From UBA4615 sp046046245 (GTDB lineage: Bacteria > Pseudomonadota > Gammaproteobacteria > Burkholderiales > Burkholderiaceae_E): a stretch of 64,000 bases of DNA. The translations under genes and the position numbers were made by a program. Of the stretch, positions 8,398 through 17,117 are shown piece after piece (positions within the stretch are counted from its first letter, which is position 1; each line of letters opens with the position of its first letter). The notes beneath the pieces are model-generated. The model had not been told where the DNA came from and did no database searches. It saw only the letters and a list, made by a program, of their open reading frames with translations. The DNA is taken from positions 42,619 through 106,618 of the forward strand of contig JBJOKE010000037.1 of the NCBI GenBank assembly GCA_046046245.1. Reading direction: 5' to 3'.

Positions 8398-8648
8398 CCG
8401 CCCGGGCCTTCGTCGTCCTCCTGCTCGTCACCGTGTTCGCGATCTGGGTCGGCGATTCCGTCGCCCGTGAATACGCGGCACCCGGCCTGGAGCGCACCTT
8501 CGCGGTCCTGGTCGTCGCCGCGTTCATCGTCGCGCCGGCCGCCTGGCTGCTCGAGAAGCTCGGCTGGATCCGAAAGGGCGCGGTCGACTTCGCCGGCCGG
8601 CGCTCGCCGACCGACACCGTCCGCCCGCGCGACGGAGGTGCGGCATGA
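8394..8648 (+). CDS. Small two-helix membrane protein inside the pnt operon
   Basis: I do not recognise a family for this 84-residue product. It has two hydrophobic segments, about residues 4-25 (AFVVLLLVTVFAIWVGDSV) and 38-58 (TFAVLVVAAFIVAPAAWLLE), then a basic, hydrophilic tail (GRRSPTDTVRPRDGG) likely to face the cytoplasm. Its ATG overlaps the pntAB stop and its stop overlaps the pntB start, each by four bases, so translation is coupled on both sides. That tight packing argues for a real gene and for synthesis together with the transhydrogenase subunits, perhaps as an assembly or stability factor; this role is inference from position only. Confidence 0.75.
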   Translation: MTARAFVVLLLVTVFAIWVGDSVAREYAAPGLERTFAVLVVAAFIVAPAAWLLEKLGWIRKGAVDFAGRRSPTDTVRPRDGGAA

Positions 8649-10090
8649 GCATCAACGTCATCGTCCTGCTCTACCTCGTCGCCTCGGTGTTCTTCATCCA
8701 GGCGCTCAAGGGGCTGTCGCACCCGACCACGTCGATCCGCGGCAACGTCTTCGGCATGACCGGCATGGCGATCGCCGTGCTGACCACGGTCGCGCTGATC
8801 TTCATGATGCGCGCCGAGGCCGCGGGCGCGGGCCTGGTCTGGGTGGTGGCCGGCGTCGCGGTCGGCGGCACCGCCGGCGCGATGATGGCCAACCGCGTCG
8901 AGATGACCAAGATGCCCGAGCTGGTCGCCTTCATGCACAGCATGATCGGCCTCGCTGCGGTGTTCATCGCGATCGCGGCGGTCGCCGAGCCCTGGGCCTT
9001 CGGCATCACCGAGTTCCCGAAGGACGCCGGCGCGCGTCCGCTGATCCCGGCCGGCAACCGCCTGGAACTGTTCCTGGGCGCGGCCATCGGCGCGATCACC
9101 TTCAGCGGCTCGGTGATCGCCTTCGGCAAGCTGTCGGGCAAGTACAAGTTCAGGCTGTTCCAGGGGGCACCGGTGGTGTTCTCCGGGCAGCACATGCTGA
9201 ACCTGGTGCTCGGCATCGCCACCGTGGTACTCGGCCTGGTGTTCATGTTCACCGAGAACTGGACCGCCTTCTTCGCGATGCTGGCGCTGTCGTTCGTGCT
9301 CGGCGTGCTGATCATCATCCCGATCGGCGGCGCGGACATGCCGGTGGTGGTCTCGATGCTGAACAGCTACTCGGGCTGGGCGGCGGCAGGCATCGGCTTC
9401 TCGCTGAACAACAGCATGCTGATCATCGCGGGGTCGCTGGTGGGCAGCTCGGGCGCCATCCTGAGCTACATCATGTGCAAGGCGATGAACCGCTCGTTCT
9501 TCAACGTCATCCTCGGCGGCTTCGGCGGCGAGGCGGCGGCGGCGGGCGGCGGCGCGCAGCAGCAGCGCAGCGTCAAGAGCGGCTCGTCGGACGACGCGGC
9601 GTTCCTGATGACCAACGCCGACACGGTCATCATCGTGCCCGGCTACGGTCTCGCGGTCGCCCGCGCGCAGCACGCGCTCAAGGAGCTCGCGCAGAAGCTG
9701 ACCGACCACGGCGTGACGGTGAAGTACGCGATCCACCCGGTCGCCGGACGGATGCCGGGCCACATGAACGTGCTGCTCGCCGAGGCCGAGGTGCCGTACG
9801 ACCAGGTCTTCGAGATGGAGGACATCAACTCCGAATTCGGCCAGGCGGACGTGGTGCTGGTGCTCGGCGCCAACGACGTGGTGAACCCGGCGGCGAAGGA
9901 TCCGAAGTCCCCGATCGCCGGCATGCCGATCCTCGAGGCGTACAAGGCCAAGACGATCATCGTCAACAAGCGCTCGATGGCCTCCGGCTACGCCGGCCTC
10001 GACAACGAGCTGTTCTACATGGACAAGACGATGATGGTGTTCGGCGACGCGAAGAAGGTCGTCGAGGACATGGTGAAGGCCGTCGAGTGA
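8645..10090 (+). CDS. pntB: NAD(P) transhydrogenase subunit beta
   Basis: The 481-residue beta chain contains membrane domain II and the NADP(H)-binding domain III of proton-translocating transhydrogenase. The first 270 or so residues are membrane helices including GADMPVVVSMLNSYSGWAAAG and LSYIMCKAMNRSF. The C-terminal soluble domain shows VIIVPGYGLAVARAQHALKE (NADP pyrophosphate loop), IHPVAGRMPGHMNVLLAEA, GANDVVNPAAKDP and ILEAYKAKTIIVNKRSMASG, all diagnostic. It follows the small membrane gene with an ATGA overlap and ends the operon; a GC hairpin lies about 20 bases after the stop. Confidence 0.97.
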   Translation: MSINVIVLLYLVASVFFIQALKGLSHPTTSIRGNVFGMTGMAIAVLTTVALIFMMRAEAAGAGLVWVVAGVAVGGTAGAMMANRVEMTKMPELVAFMHSMIGLAAVFIAIAAVAEPWAFGITEFPKDAGARPLIPAGNRLELFLGAAIGAITFSGSVIAFGKLSGKYKFRLFQGAPVVFSGQHMLNLVLGIATVVLGLVFMFTENWTAFFAMLALSFVLGVLIIIPIGGADMPVVVSMLNSYSGWAAAGIGFSLNNSMLIIAGSLVGSSGAILSYIMCKAMNRSFFNVILGGFGGEAAAAGGGAQQQRSVKSGSSDDAAFLMTNADTVIIVPGYGLAVARAQHALKELAQKLTDHGVTVKYAIHPVAGRMPGHMNVLLAEAEVPYDQVFEMEDINSEFGQADVVLVLGANDVVNPAAKDPKSPIAGMPILEAYKAKTIIVNKRSMASGYAGLDNELFYMDKTMMVFGDAKKVVEDMVKAVE

Positions 10091-10112
10091 CGGCCCCGCC
10101 CCGCTCGCGGCC

Positions 10113-10129
10113 GCCCGCCCCGGGCGGGC
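10113..10129 (+). terminator. GC hairpin after pntB
   Basis: A 7-base-pair perfect stem (GCCCGCC, loop CCG, GGCGGGC) lies 23 bases after the pntB stop in an otherwise gene-free stretch of about 136 bases. No T-tract follows. Candidate terminator only. Confidence 0.35.
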
Positions 10130-10226
10130 CGCGGACGGGGCGCCGGACGGACGGTCACGGCGTCCGCCGGCTTGAAGCGCGCGCGGTGCGGCCCCATCAT
10201 CGGGTCACCGCACCCCGGAGGGCCGC

Positions 10227-10592
10227 ATGTCCACCGATCCCGCACTCGTCGTCGAGTCCGACCGTCTCGACTCGCTGAAGAAGGTCTGCCTGATGGACTA
10301 CGCGCTGCACATCGCCGGCGCGCTGTTCTCGGCCGGGCTGCTGTCGGTCATCGCGCTGATCGTCAACTACATCAAGCGCGACGATGCCCGCGGCACGATC
10401 TACGAGTCGCACATGAACTGGATGATCCGGACGTTCTGGTGGACGCTGGTCTGGTTCGTGCCCGCCGGCGTGATCGCGCTGCTGACGCTCGGCCTGCTAT
10501 GGTTCGTGCTCTTCGTGCCGGGCGTGTGGTTCCTGTACCGGATGATCAAGGGGGTGCTTTGGCTCAACGACGGACGGCCGATGCCGGCCTGA
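10227..10592 (+). CDS. DUF4870-like small membrane protein
   Basis: A 121-residue integral membrane protein of unknown function. After a short cytoplasmic N-terminus it has MDYALHIAGALFSAGLLSVI with a following helix, the polar stretch VNYIKRDDARGTIYESHMNW, then two further helices around WWTLVWFVPAGVIALLTLG and LFVPGVWFLYRMIKGVLWLN, ending NDGRPMPA. This pattern (short helix, charged loop with R-G-T-x-x-x-S-H, then W-rich helices and a final RxxKG..wLN) resembles DUF4870/Tic20-like proteins. Its TGA shares a base with the ATG of the next lipoprotein gene, so the two are probably co-translated. Confidence 0.8.
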   Translation: MSTDPALVVESDRLDSLKKVCLMDYALHIAGALFSAGLLSVIALIVNYIKRDDARGTIYESHMNWMIRTFWWTLVWFVPAGVIALLTLGLLWFVLFVPGVWFLYRMIKGVLWLNDGRPMPA

Positions 10593-11320
10593 TGGATCCG
10601 GCGCGTCGGGCGCTGCTCGCAGCGGCGGCCGTGCTGCCCGCCTGCTCGGTGGCGCCGACGGCGTCGCCGCCCCGAGGCCCGGTGCCCGTGGGACCCGTGC
10701 CTCCGCCCACGGTGCGCGTCGGCGACCGCTGGCGCTACCGGATCGTGGACCGGCACAACGGCCGCTGGCTCGACGAACCGACCTGGGAGGCCGTCGAGGC
10801 CGGGCCCGAGCTGCGCCTGAAGGTCGGCCTTCGCCGCGCGACCGCCGCGGAGGCCTTCGAGGAGCGCTACGCGACGCCATGGGCCGCGCTGACCGAAGTG
10901 CTCTACGGCCTGTCCTATCCGTTCCGCGATCCGGTGCCGCTGGTACCCGCCACGCTCGAGCCGGGCCGCATCATCGCCACGTCCACCTCCTACGTCGATC
11001 CGGCCACGCAGAAGCGCAAGCTGTGGTCGCAGCAGCTGCGCGTCGGCGCCTGGGAATCGGTGGAGGTGCCCGCCGGTCGCTACGACTGCCTGCGCATCGG
11101 CCGGACCGTCGCGTTCGAGCATCCGGACAGCGGGCGGCGCTCGGCGACCCTGGCCGACACGATGTGGTACTCGCCGGCGGTCAACCGCTGGGTGCAGCGC
11201 GAGCTCCGCGGCGAGTACATCAGCGCCGGCACCAGCCCCGGCACCTCGCCCGAGGGCGAGCGCGGCCTGGACGACTGGCTGATGCTCCAGCTCACCGCCT
11301 ACCTGCCGGCGCCGCGCTGA
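10592..11320 (+). CDS. Putative lipoprotein, first of two tandem paralogues
   Basis: Function unknown. The 242-residue product starts with a short basic N-terminus and a hydrophobic run ending LPAC, a lipobox that predicts lipidation at about Cys 18. The mature protein contains VGDRWRYRIVDRHNG, EVPAGRYDCLRIGRTVAFEH and TMWYSPAVNRWVQREL. These three blocks recur in the next gene, so the two are diverged duplicates. The VPAG-x-[YF]-x-x-LR-x-x-R and W[YV]SP-x-[VG]-RWV pattern is seen in beta-strand-rich surface proteins of the DUF3108-like type, so a periplasmic beta-barrel-like or lipocalin-like fold is possible but unproven. The start overlaps the preceding stop (TGATG). Confidence 0.75.
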   Translation: MDPARRALLAAAAVLPACSVAPTASPPRGPVPVGPVPPPTVRVGDRWRYRIVDRHNGRWLDEPTWEAVEAGPELRLKVGLRRATAAEAFEERYATPWAALTEVLYGLSYPFRDPVPLVPATLEPGRIIATSTSYVDPATQKRKLWSQQLRVGAWESVEVPAGRYDCLRIGRTVAFEHPDSGRRSATLADTMWYSPAVNRWVQRELRGEYISAGTSPGTSPEGERGLDDWLMLQLTAYLPAPR

Positions 11321-11350
11321 CGCCGGCGCGGCCGCGACCGGAGGAGACCG

Positions 11351-12085
11351 ATGTCCCGTCCCGCCCCCGACCGGCGCCGCCTGCTCGGCGCGATCGCCAC
11401 GCTCGCCGCGGGCGGGCTGGCCGGCGGCTGCGCGGGCGGCGCCGCGGTGCCGCCCCCGGCCGGCGCCGAGCCGCTCGCCCTGCCCTCGCCGCGCGTCGGT
11501 GACCGCTGGTCCTACCGGCTCACCAACCGCTTCAACGGCGGCACGATCGGCGAGACCACGGTCGAGGTGCTCGAGGCCGGCGCGACGCTGCGGCTGCGCG
11601 TCGATCCGGGCGACGGCCAGCCGGCGCAGCAGGAGCGCTACGCCGACGCCTGGCGGGTGATCGAGGAGACCACCTTCGACGGGCCGATCGTGTTCGACGT
11701 GCCGATGCCGCTGGTGCCGCCGGACGCACGCACGGGCGCCGCGGTCGCCACCGCCGGCCGCTACCGCAGCGAGCGCGCGAGCGGCGAACTCGCATGGCGG
11801 CAACGGCTGCGTGCGGTGGGCTGGGAGCGGGTCACGGTGCCGGCCGGCACCTTCGACGCGCTGCGGATCGACCGGGCCGTGAACTTCGAGCATCCGGACC
11901 GGTTCAGGCTCATGCCCGAGCGCACCGACATCCTCTGGGTGTCACCGCAGGTCGGCCGCTGGGTCGCCCGCGAATGGACCGGCTCGTTCATGCCGGGCTC
12001 GCCGTCCGGCCGCGCCGGCCGCGCGCGCGAGGACTGGATCCGCTGGGCGCTGGTCGGCTGGCAGGCTGGCGGCCGCGGCGGCTGA
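11351..12085 (+). CDS. Putative lipoprotein, second of two tandem paralogues
   Basis: Function unknown, 244 residues. The N-terminus has twin arginines (PDRRRLLGAIATLAAGGLAG) followed by GGCAG, so it could be a Tat-exported lipoprotein. The mature part repeats the blocks of its neighbour: VGDRWSYRLTNRFNGG, TVPAGTFDALRIDRAVNFEH and DILWVSPQVGRWVAREW. A strong ribosome site (GGAGGAG-like) precedes the ATG. The pair sits 30 bases apart in the same direction, consistent with tandem duplication and one operon with the DUF4870-like gene. Confidence 0.78.
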   Translation: MSRPAPDRRRLLGAIATLAAGGLAGGCAGGAAVPPPAGAEPLALPSPRVGDRWSYRLTNRFNGGTIGETTVEVLEAGATLRLRVDPGDGQPAQQERYADAWRVIEETTFDGPIVFDVPMPLVPPDARTGAAVATAGRYRSERASGELAWRQRLRAVGWERVTVPAGTFDALRIDRAVNFEHPDRFRLMPERTDILWVSPQVGRWVAREWTGSFMPGSPSGRAGRAREDWIRWALVGWQAGGRGG

Positions 12086-12126
12086 CCGACGTCTCGGGCG
12101 CGCCGCGGCGCCTCGTTCACCGCCTG

Positions 12127-13092
12127 TCACGCGGGCGATGCGTCCATCACCCGCAGCGCGGCCTCGAGGACCGCGTCGGGCGACGGCCAGTCGCCGCCGC
12201 CGATCCAGGCGGCCCGCGGCCCCCAGGGCCGGGTGCGGGCCGGGTCGCTCGGCCCGAACACGCCGAGCACCGGCGCATCGACCGCGGCGGCGAGGTGCAT
12301 CGGCCCCGAATCGTTCGCGACGGTGATCGCCGCGCGGCCGCAGACGGCGGCGTACGCGCCGAGGCCGAGCCCCGGCAGCACGGTGGCGCCGGGCACGGCC
12401 GCCCGCGCGGCGGCGTCCTCCCCGGGGCCGGGGCAGACCACGGTCGCGAGGCCGCGCGCGCGCAGCGCATCGTCGAGTTCGGCGAAGCCGGGCCAGGTCT
12501 TCGGCACGCCACCGGCGCTGCCGGCCGCCAGCGGCGCCACGACCGCGACACGCGCGCCGGCGAGACCGGCGGCGGCGAGGGCCTCGTCGGCCGCCGCCCG
12601 GTGACGTTCGGCGAGGACCAGGCCGAGCGAAGCGGGAGGCACCGCCGGCCAGCCGCGCAGGCCGAGCCAGGCCGCGGTCTCGGCGCCGAGCCGCCAGAAC
12701 GCTTCGACCTCGTGTCCACTCGGCGGCTTCGCGATCCCGCGGCCGAGCAGCCACGAGCGTCCGTCGGCGCGGTGGCCGAGCGCGGACACGCCGGCCAGTC
12801 GGAAGGTCGCGGCGCTCGACAGCGAGTTGGTCAGGAGCAGCCCCCGCGCGGGCCCGCCCGCAGCGCGCAGCGCGGCCGCGCCCGCGCGCAGCCCACGAGG
12901 CAGCGCCGTCACCGTCCAGCCGTGCCCGGCCAGCAGGTCGGCGGCCCAGCCGCGGCCGACGGGCCGCGGCGCCGCGCCGCAGGCCGCGAGCGCCCGCAGC
13001 GCCGGCAGCGCCATGCAGACGTCGCCGACCCAGTTGGGCAGCCGCACCCACAGCGGTACGCCGGCCTGCGCGTCGGGGGCGGCGGCCGGCAT
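12127..13092 (-). CDS. Glycosyltransferase family 9 protein, heptosyltransferase-like
   Basis: A 321-residue GT9 enzyme of the kind that adds heptose from ADP-heptose to the lipopolysaccharide core. The N-terminal half starts LWVRLPNWVGDVCMALPALRAL, the usual WaaF/WaaC opening (R-x-P-N-W-[VI]-GD). The C-terminal half has WPGFAELDDALRARG and the nucleotide-sugar loop ITVANDSGPMHLAAAVDAPV followed by LGVFGPSDP. The acceptor is unknown. It is the last gene of the leftward glc operon, 20 bases after glcF, an odd partner for glycolate oxidation; it may simply share the transcript. Start chosen at MPAAAP, since longer frames run into glcF. Confidence 0.85.
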   Translation of the reverse strand: MPAAAPDAQAGVPLWVRLPNWVGDVCMALPALRALAACGAAPRPVGRGWAADLLAGHGWTVTALPRGLRAGAAALRAAGGPARGLLLTNSLSSAATFRLAGVSALGHRADGRSWLLGRGIAKPPSGHEVEAFWRLGAETAAWLGLRGWPAVPPASLGLVLAERHRAAADEALAAAGLAGARVAVVAPLAAGSAGGVPKTWPGFAELDDALRARGLATVVCPGPGEDAAARAAVPGATVLPGLGLGAYAAVCGRAAITVANDSGPMHLAAAVDAPVLGVFGPSDPARTRPWGPRAAWIGGGDWPSPDAVLEAALRVMDASPA

Positions 13093-13112
13093 CGTGCGCG
13101 GTCCCGGCGCGC

Positions 13113-14360
13113 TCAGCCGCGGGCCGTGCCGATCGCCCGGTCGACCCACTCGACCCAGTGGCGGACCGGCACGCCGGTGCCCGACTGCAGGTGCGTCAGG
13201 CAGCCGATGTTCGCCGACAGGATCGCGTCGGGCGCGCCGGCCGACAGGTTCGAGAGCTTGCGGTCGCGCAGCTCGAACGACAGCGTCGGCTGCAGCACGG
13301 AGTAGGTACCGGCCGAGCCGCAGCACAGGTGCGACTCGGCGAAGGGCACGAGCTCGGCACCGCAGGCGGCGAGCAGCGCCTCGACCGTGCCGCGGATCTG
13401 CTGGCCGTGCTGCAGCGTGCACGGCGGATGGAAGGCCACGCGCCGCGGCAGCTCGGCCGCGGCGGCCGCCTGCGCCTTCGCGGCGAGCGCGTCGCGCTCG
13501 CCGGCGAGGAAGACCGACAGGTCGCGGACCATCGACGCGATCCGCGCGGCCCTCGCCGCGTAGGCCGGGTCGTCGCGCAGCAGGTGACCGTAGTCGACGA
13601 GCATCGCGCCGCAGCCCGACGCGTTGACGACGATCGCCTCGGCGCCCTGCTCCACGTGCGGCCACCAGGCGTCGACGTTGCGGCGCGCGTCGTCGAGCGC
13701 GCCGCCGTGGTCGCTCAGGTGGTGGCGGATCGCGCCGCAGCAGCCCGAGCCCGACGCGGTCACGCCCTGGATGCCCAGCGCGTCGAGCACCCGCTCGGTG
13801 GCGGCGTCGATCGCCGGCACCATCGCCGGCTGCACGCAGCCGTCGAGCAGCAGCACGCGGCGCGCGTGCGCGCGGCGGGGGCGCGGGCCCGGGTCGCGGC
13901 GCTCGGGCACCTTGGCCTTGAGCGTCGCGGGCAGCGCCGGGCGCAGCGCCTGACCGACCCGCATCGCCGGATCGAACAGCCAGCGCCGGGTCAGGCCCTC
14001 GCGCAGCGCCCCGCGGACGATCCGCTCGGAGAGCGGCCGCTTCACCCGGTCCTCGACCAGCTTGCGGCCGATGTCGACGAGGTGGCCGTACTTCACGCCC
14101 GACGGGCAGGTGCTCTCGCAGTTGCGGCAGGTGAGGCAGCGGTCGAGGTGCAGCTGCGTCTCGCGCGTGGGTTCGACACCCTCCATCACCTGCTTCATCA
14201 GGTAGATGCGGCCGCGCGGGCCGTCGAGCTCGTCGCCCAGCAGCTGGTAGGTCGGACAGGTGGCGGTGCAGAAGCCGCAGTGCACGCACGAGCGCAGGAT
14301 CGATTCCGCCTCGGTGCCCTCGGGGGTGCCGCGCAGCCAGTCGGCGAGGTGGGTCTCCAT
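13113..14360 (-). CDS. glcF: Glycolate oxidase iron-sulfur subunit GlcF
   Basis: GlcF carries electrons from the flavin subunits of glycolate oxidase toward the quinone pool. The 415-residue product has two 4Fe-4S motifs, CVHCGFCTATCPTY (about 25-38) and CLTCRNCESTCPSG (about 75-88), and two CCG domains typified by GSGCCGAIRHHL and SHLCCGSAGTYSVLQPTLS. Length and motif order match the family. It lies 16 bases after glcE. Confidence 0.96.
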   Translation of the reverse strand: METHLADWLRGTPEGTEAESILRSCVHCGFCTATCPTYQLLGDELDGPRGRIYLMKQVMEGVEPTRETQLHLDRCLTCRNCESTCPSGVKYGHLVDIGRKLVEDRVKRPLSERIVRGALREGLTRRWLFDPAMRVGQALRPALPATLKAKVPERRDPGPRPRRAHARRVLLLDGCVQPAMVPAIDAATERVLDALGIQGVTASGSGCCGAIRHHLSDHGGALDDARRNVDAWWPHVEQGAEAIVVNASGCGAMLVDYGHLLRDDPAYAARAARIASMVRDLSVFLAGERDALAAKAQAAAAAELPRRVAFHPPCTLQHGQQIRGTVEALLAACGAELVPFAESHLCCGSAGTYSVLQPTLSFELRDRKLSNLSAGAPDAILSANIGCLTHLQSGTGVPVRHWVEWVDRAIGTARG

Positions 14361-14376
14361 CGCGTCGGGCCGTGTG

Positions 14377-15528
14377 TCAGAGACCGGCGACGAGCCGGCC
14401 GGGATTGAAGAGGCCGCGCGGATCGAGCTCGCGCTTGATCCGTCGGTGCAGCTCGAGCACCGGCGCGGGCAGCGGATGGAAGGCGCCGGCGGACTTGTCG
14501 CGGGCGCGGAAGAGCGTGGCGGTGCCGCCGAGCGTGGCCGCCGCCTCGCGCACGCGCGCCGGCTCGGCGTCGGTGCGGAACCAGCGCAGCGCGCCGCCCC
14601 ATTCGATCAGCTGGCGACCCGGGAACTCGAAGGGCGGCGCGGTCGAGGGCACCGAGACCCGCCAGAGCGGCTGCTCGCCGTCGAAGAACGGATCGGTGTG
14701 CTCGCGGATCCCGGACCAGACCGACGCGGCCTGCGCGGGCTCGACGCGCTCGGCGCCGTGCTGGTCGACGAAGCGTTTCACCGCGGCGTCGACCGCCGCG
14801 CGCGCGCCCGAGAAGCGCACGCCGAGGTCGCCCGCGTGCCACGCGGTGGCCGAGACGGGCAGCGGCTGGCCGGCCCAGCGGTTCATCAGCTCGAGCGCGT
14901 CGCGCAGGTTCGCCGGCAGCAGCACGGTCGCCTCGGCGGCCGGCACCGGCAGCACCTTCAGCGAGACCTCGACGATCGGACCGAGGATGCCCATCGAGCC
15001 GGCCAGCAGCCGCGAGACGTCGTAGCCGGCGACGTTCTTCATCACCTGCCCGCCGAAGTGCAGCAGCTCGCCCTGCGCGTTCATCAGCACGGCGCCCAGC
15101 ACGTAGTCGCGCACCGCCCCCGCGGCGGCGCGCCGCGGCCCCGACAGGCCGCTGGCCACCATGCCGCCCACGGTCGCGGCCGGCCCGAAGTGCGGCGGCT
15201 CGAACGGCAGGCACTGCCGCTGCTCGGCGAGCGCGGCCTCGAGCTCGGCGAGCGGCGTGCCGCAGCGGGCGGTGACCACCAGTTCGGTGGGCTCGTACGA
15301 CACGATGCCGGAGATCGCGCGCAGGTCGAGCGGCTCGCCGGCAGCCGGCTCGCCGTAGAAGTCCTTGGTGCCGCCGCCGTGCAGGCGCAGGCGGACGCGA
15401 TCGGCGTCGGCGGCGCGGACACAGTCGCGCAGCGCGCGCAGCGCCGGGTCGGCGACCCGGCCGTCGGCGGCGACCGGGACGGTGGTCGCGGGCGACGGCG
15501 CGGCCGCGGCGGGAGCGGTCGATGACAA
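14377..15528 (-). CDS. glcE: Glycolate oxidase FAD-binding subunit GlcE
   Basis: GlcE is the smaller FAD-domain subunit of glycolate oxidase. The product, 383 residues from the chosen start, has RLHGGGTKDFYGEPAAGEPL, the FAD-pyrophosphate region, then HFGPAATVGGMVASGLSGPR and VLMNAQGELLHFGGQVMKN with VAGYDVSRLLAGSMGILG, all conserved in GlcE. No ATG or GTG exists in frame near the expected N-terminus; a TTG at 15526-15528 gives a start 11 bases after the glcD stop, with a purine-rich stretch before it. A TTG start is therefore likely, though other weak starts cannot be excluded. Confidence 0.92.
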   Translation of the reverse strand: MSSTAPAAAAPSPATTVPVAADGRVADPALRALRDCVRAADADRVRLRLHGGGTKDFYGEPAAGEPLDLRAISGIVSYEPTELVVTARCGTPLAELEAALAEQRQCLPFEPPHFGPAATVGGMVASGLSGPRRAAAGAVRDYVLGAVLMNAQGELLHFGGQVMKNVAGYDVSRLLAGSMGILGPIVEVSLKVLPVPAAEATVLLPANLRDALELMNRWAGQPLPVSATAWHAGDLGVRFSGARAAVDAAVKRFVDQHGAERVEPAQAASVWSGIREHTDPFFDGEQPLWRVSVPSTAPPFEFPGRQLIEWGGALRWFRTDAEPARVREAAATLGGTATLFRARDKSAGAFHPLPAPVLELHRRIKRELDPRGLFNPGRLVAGL

Positions 15529-15539
15529 CGCGGCCTCGC

Positions 15540-17108
15540 TCAGAAACGCGGGATGTCGGGGAACGCGATGCGGCCGCCCTGCACGTGCATCTTCCCGTAC
15601 TCGGCGCAGCGCGCGAGCGTGGGGATGCCCTTGCCGGGATTCAGCAGGCCGGGCGGATCGAACGCGCGCTTGATCGCGAAGAACGCATGGCGCTCGGACG
15701 GAGAGAACTGCACGCACATCGAGTTGATCTTCTCGATGCCCACGCCATGCTCGCCGGTCACGGTGCCGCCGAGCTCCACGCAGAGCTCGAGGATGTCGGC
15801 GCCGAAGCGGTCCGCGCGCTCCCATTCGCCGGGCGTGTTCGCATCGAACAGGATCAGCGGGTGCAGGTTGCCGTCGCCCGCGTGGAAGACGTTCATGCAG
15901 CGCAGCCCGTGGACGCGCTCCATCTCGGCGATCGCGGCCAGCATCTTCCCGAGGTTCTTGCGCGGGATGGTGCCGTCCATGCAGTAGTAGTCGGGCGAGA
16001 TCCGGCCCGCGGCGGGGAACGCGTTCTTGCGGCCCGACCAGAAGCGCAGCCGCTCGGCCTCGGAGGCCGACACCGCGATCGCGGTGGCCCCGGCCTCGCG
16101 CAGCACCGCCTCCATCCGCGCGATCTCCTCCTCGACCTCCTCGGGCGTGCCGTCGGACTCGGCCAGCAGGATCGCCTCGGCGTTCAGGTCGTAGCCCGCC
16201 TTCACGAAGGGCTCGACCGCCTCGGTCGCCTTGCGGTCCATCATCTCGAGGCCGGCGGGGATGATGCCCGCGCCGATGATCGCCGCGACCGCGTCGCCCG
16301 CCTTCACCACGTCGTCGAACGAGGCCATCACCACGCGCGCGAGCTGCGGCTTGGGCACGAGCTTCACCGTCGCCTCGGTGGCGACGAGCAGCATGCCCTC
16401 CGAGCCGATCGCGAGCGCGAGCAGGTCCAGGCCCGGCGCGTCCAGCGCACCGCCGCCGAGCTCGACGATCTCGCCGTCGATGGTCACGCCGCGGATCCGC
16501 AGCACGTTGTGCACGGTCAGGCCGTACTTCAGGCAGTGGACGCCGCCCGAGTTCTCGGCGAGGTTGCCGCCGATCGTGCAGGCGATCTGCGACGAGGGGT
16601 CGGGCGCGTAGTAGAGCCCGTGGGGCGCGGCGGCCTCGCTGATCGCGAGGTTGCGCACGCCGGGCTGCACGCGCGCGGTCCGCGCGAGCGGGTCGATGGC
16701 GACGATGCGGTTGAAGCGCGCGAGCGACAGCACGATGCCGGCGGCATGCGGCATCGCGCCGCCCGACAGGCTGGTGCCGGCGCCGCGCGCGACCACCGGC
16801 ACGTCGAGCTCGCGGCAGGCCTTCAGCACCGCGACCACCTGCTCCTCGGTCTCGGGCAGGACCACCGCGACCGGCAGCTTGCGGAAGGCCGACAGCCCGT
16901 CGCATTCGTAGGGTCGGGTCTGCTCGGTGCCGGCCAGCACGCAGCGCGCCGGCAGCAGGCGCCGGAGCGCGGCGACGATCGCCGCGGCGCGGGCCGCCTC
17001 GGGCGCGTCGTCACGGTCGGCCCAGCGGGGCTCGGGGCTCGGCGCGGCGGCGTGCGCGGCGGACGGCGCGTTCACGGGCTCGGCGGTGGGGGCGATCGAG
17101 GCGTTCAT
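15540..17108 (-). CDS. glcD: Glycolate oxidase subunit GlcD (FAD-linked oxidase)
   Basis: GlcD is the catalytic FAD subunit that oxidises glycolate (and some other 2-hydroxy acids) to the keto acid. The 522-residue protein has the PCMH-type FAD domain (LDVPVVARGAGTSLSGGA; HGLYYAPDPSSQIACTIGGN) and the C-terminal FAD-oxidase domain with MNVFHAGDGNLHPLILFD and ELGGTVTGEHGVGIEKI, the latter bearing active-site histidines. The first 35 residues are an Ala/Pro-rich extension compared with most homologues. It is placed between the TRAP permease (9 bases upstream) and glcE, so uptake and oxidation genes share one transcript. Confidence 0.96.
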   Translation of the reverse strand: MNASIAPTAEPVNAPSAAHAAAPSPEPRWADRDDAPEAARAAAIVAALRRLLPARCVLAGTEQTRPYECDGLSAFRKLPVAVVLPETEEQVVAVLKACRELDVPVVARGAGTSLSGGAMPHAAGIVLSLARFNRIVAIDPLARTARVQPGVRNLAISEAAAPHGLYYAPDPSSQIACTIGGNLAENSGGVHCLKYGLTVHNVLRIRGVTIDGEIVELGGGALDAPGLDLLALAIGSEGMLLVATEATVKLVPKPQLARVVMASFDDVVKAGDAVAAIIGAGIIPAGLEMMDRKATEAVEPFVKAGYDLNAEAILLAESDGTPEEVEEEIARMEAVLREAGATAIAVSASEAERLRFWSGRKNAFPAAGRISPDYYCMDGTIPRKNLGKMLAAIAEMERVHGLRCMNVFHAGDGNLHPLILFDANTPGEWERADRFGADILELCVELGGTVTGEHGVGIEKINSMCVQFSPSERHAFFAIKRAFDPPGLLNPGKGIPTLARCAEYGKMHVQGGRIAFPDIPRF

Positions 17109-17117
17109 CGGGCGCGA

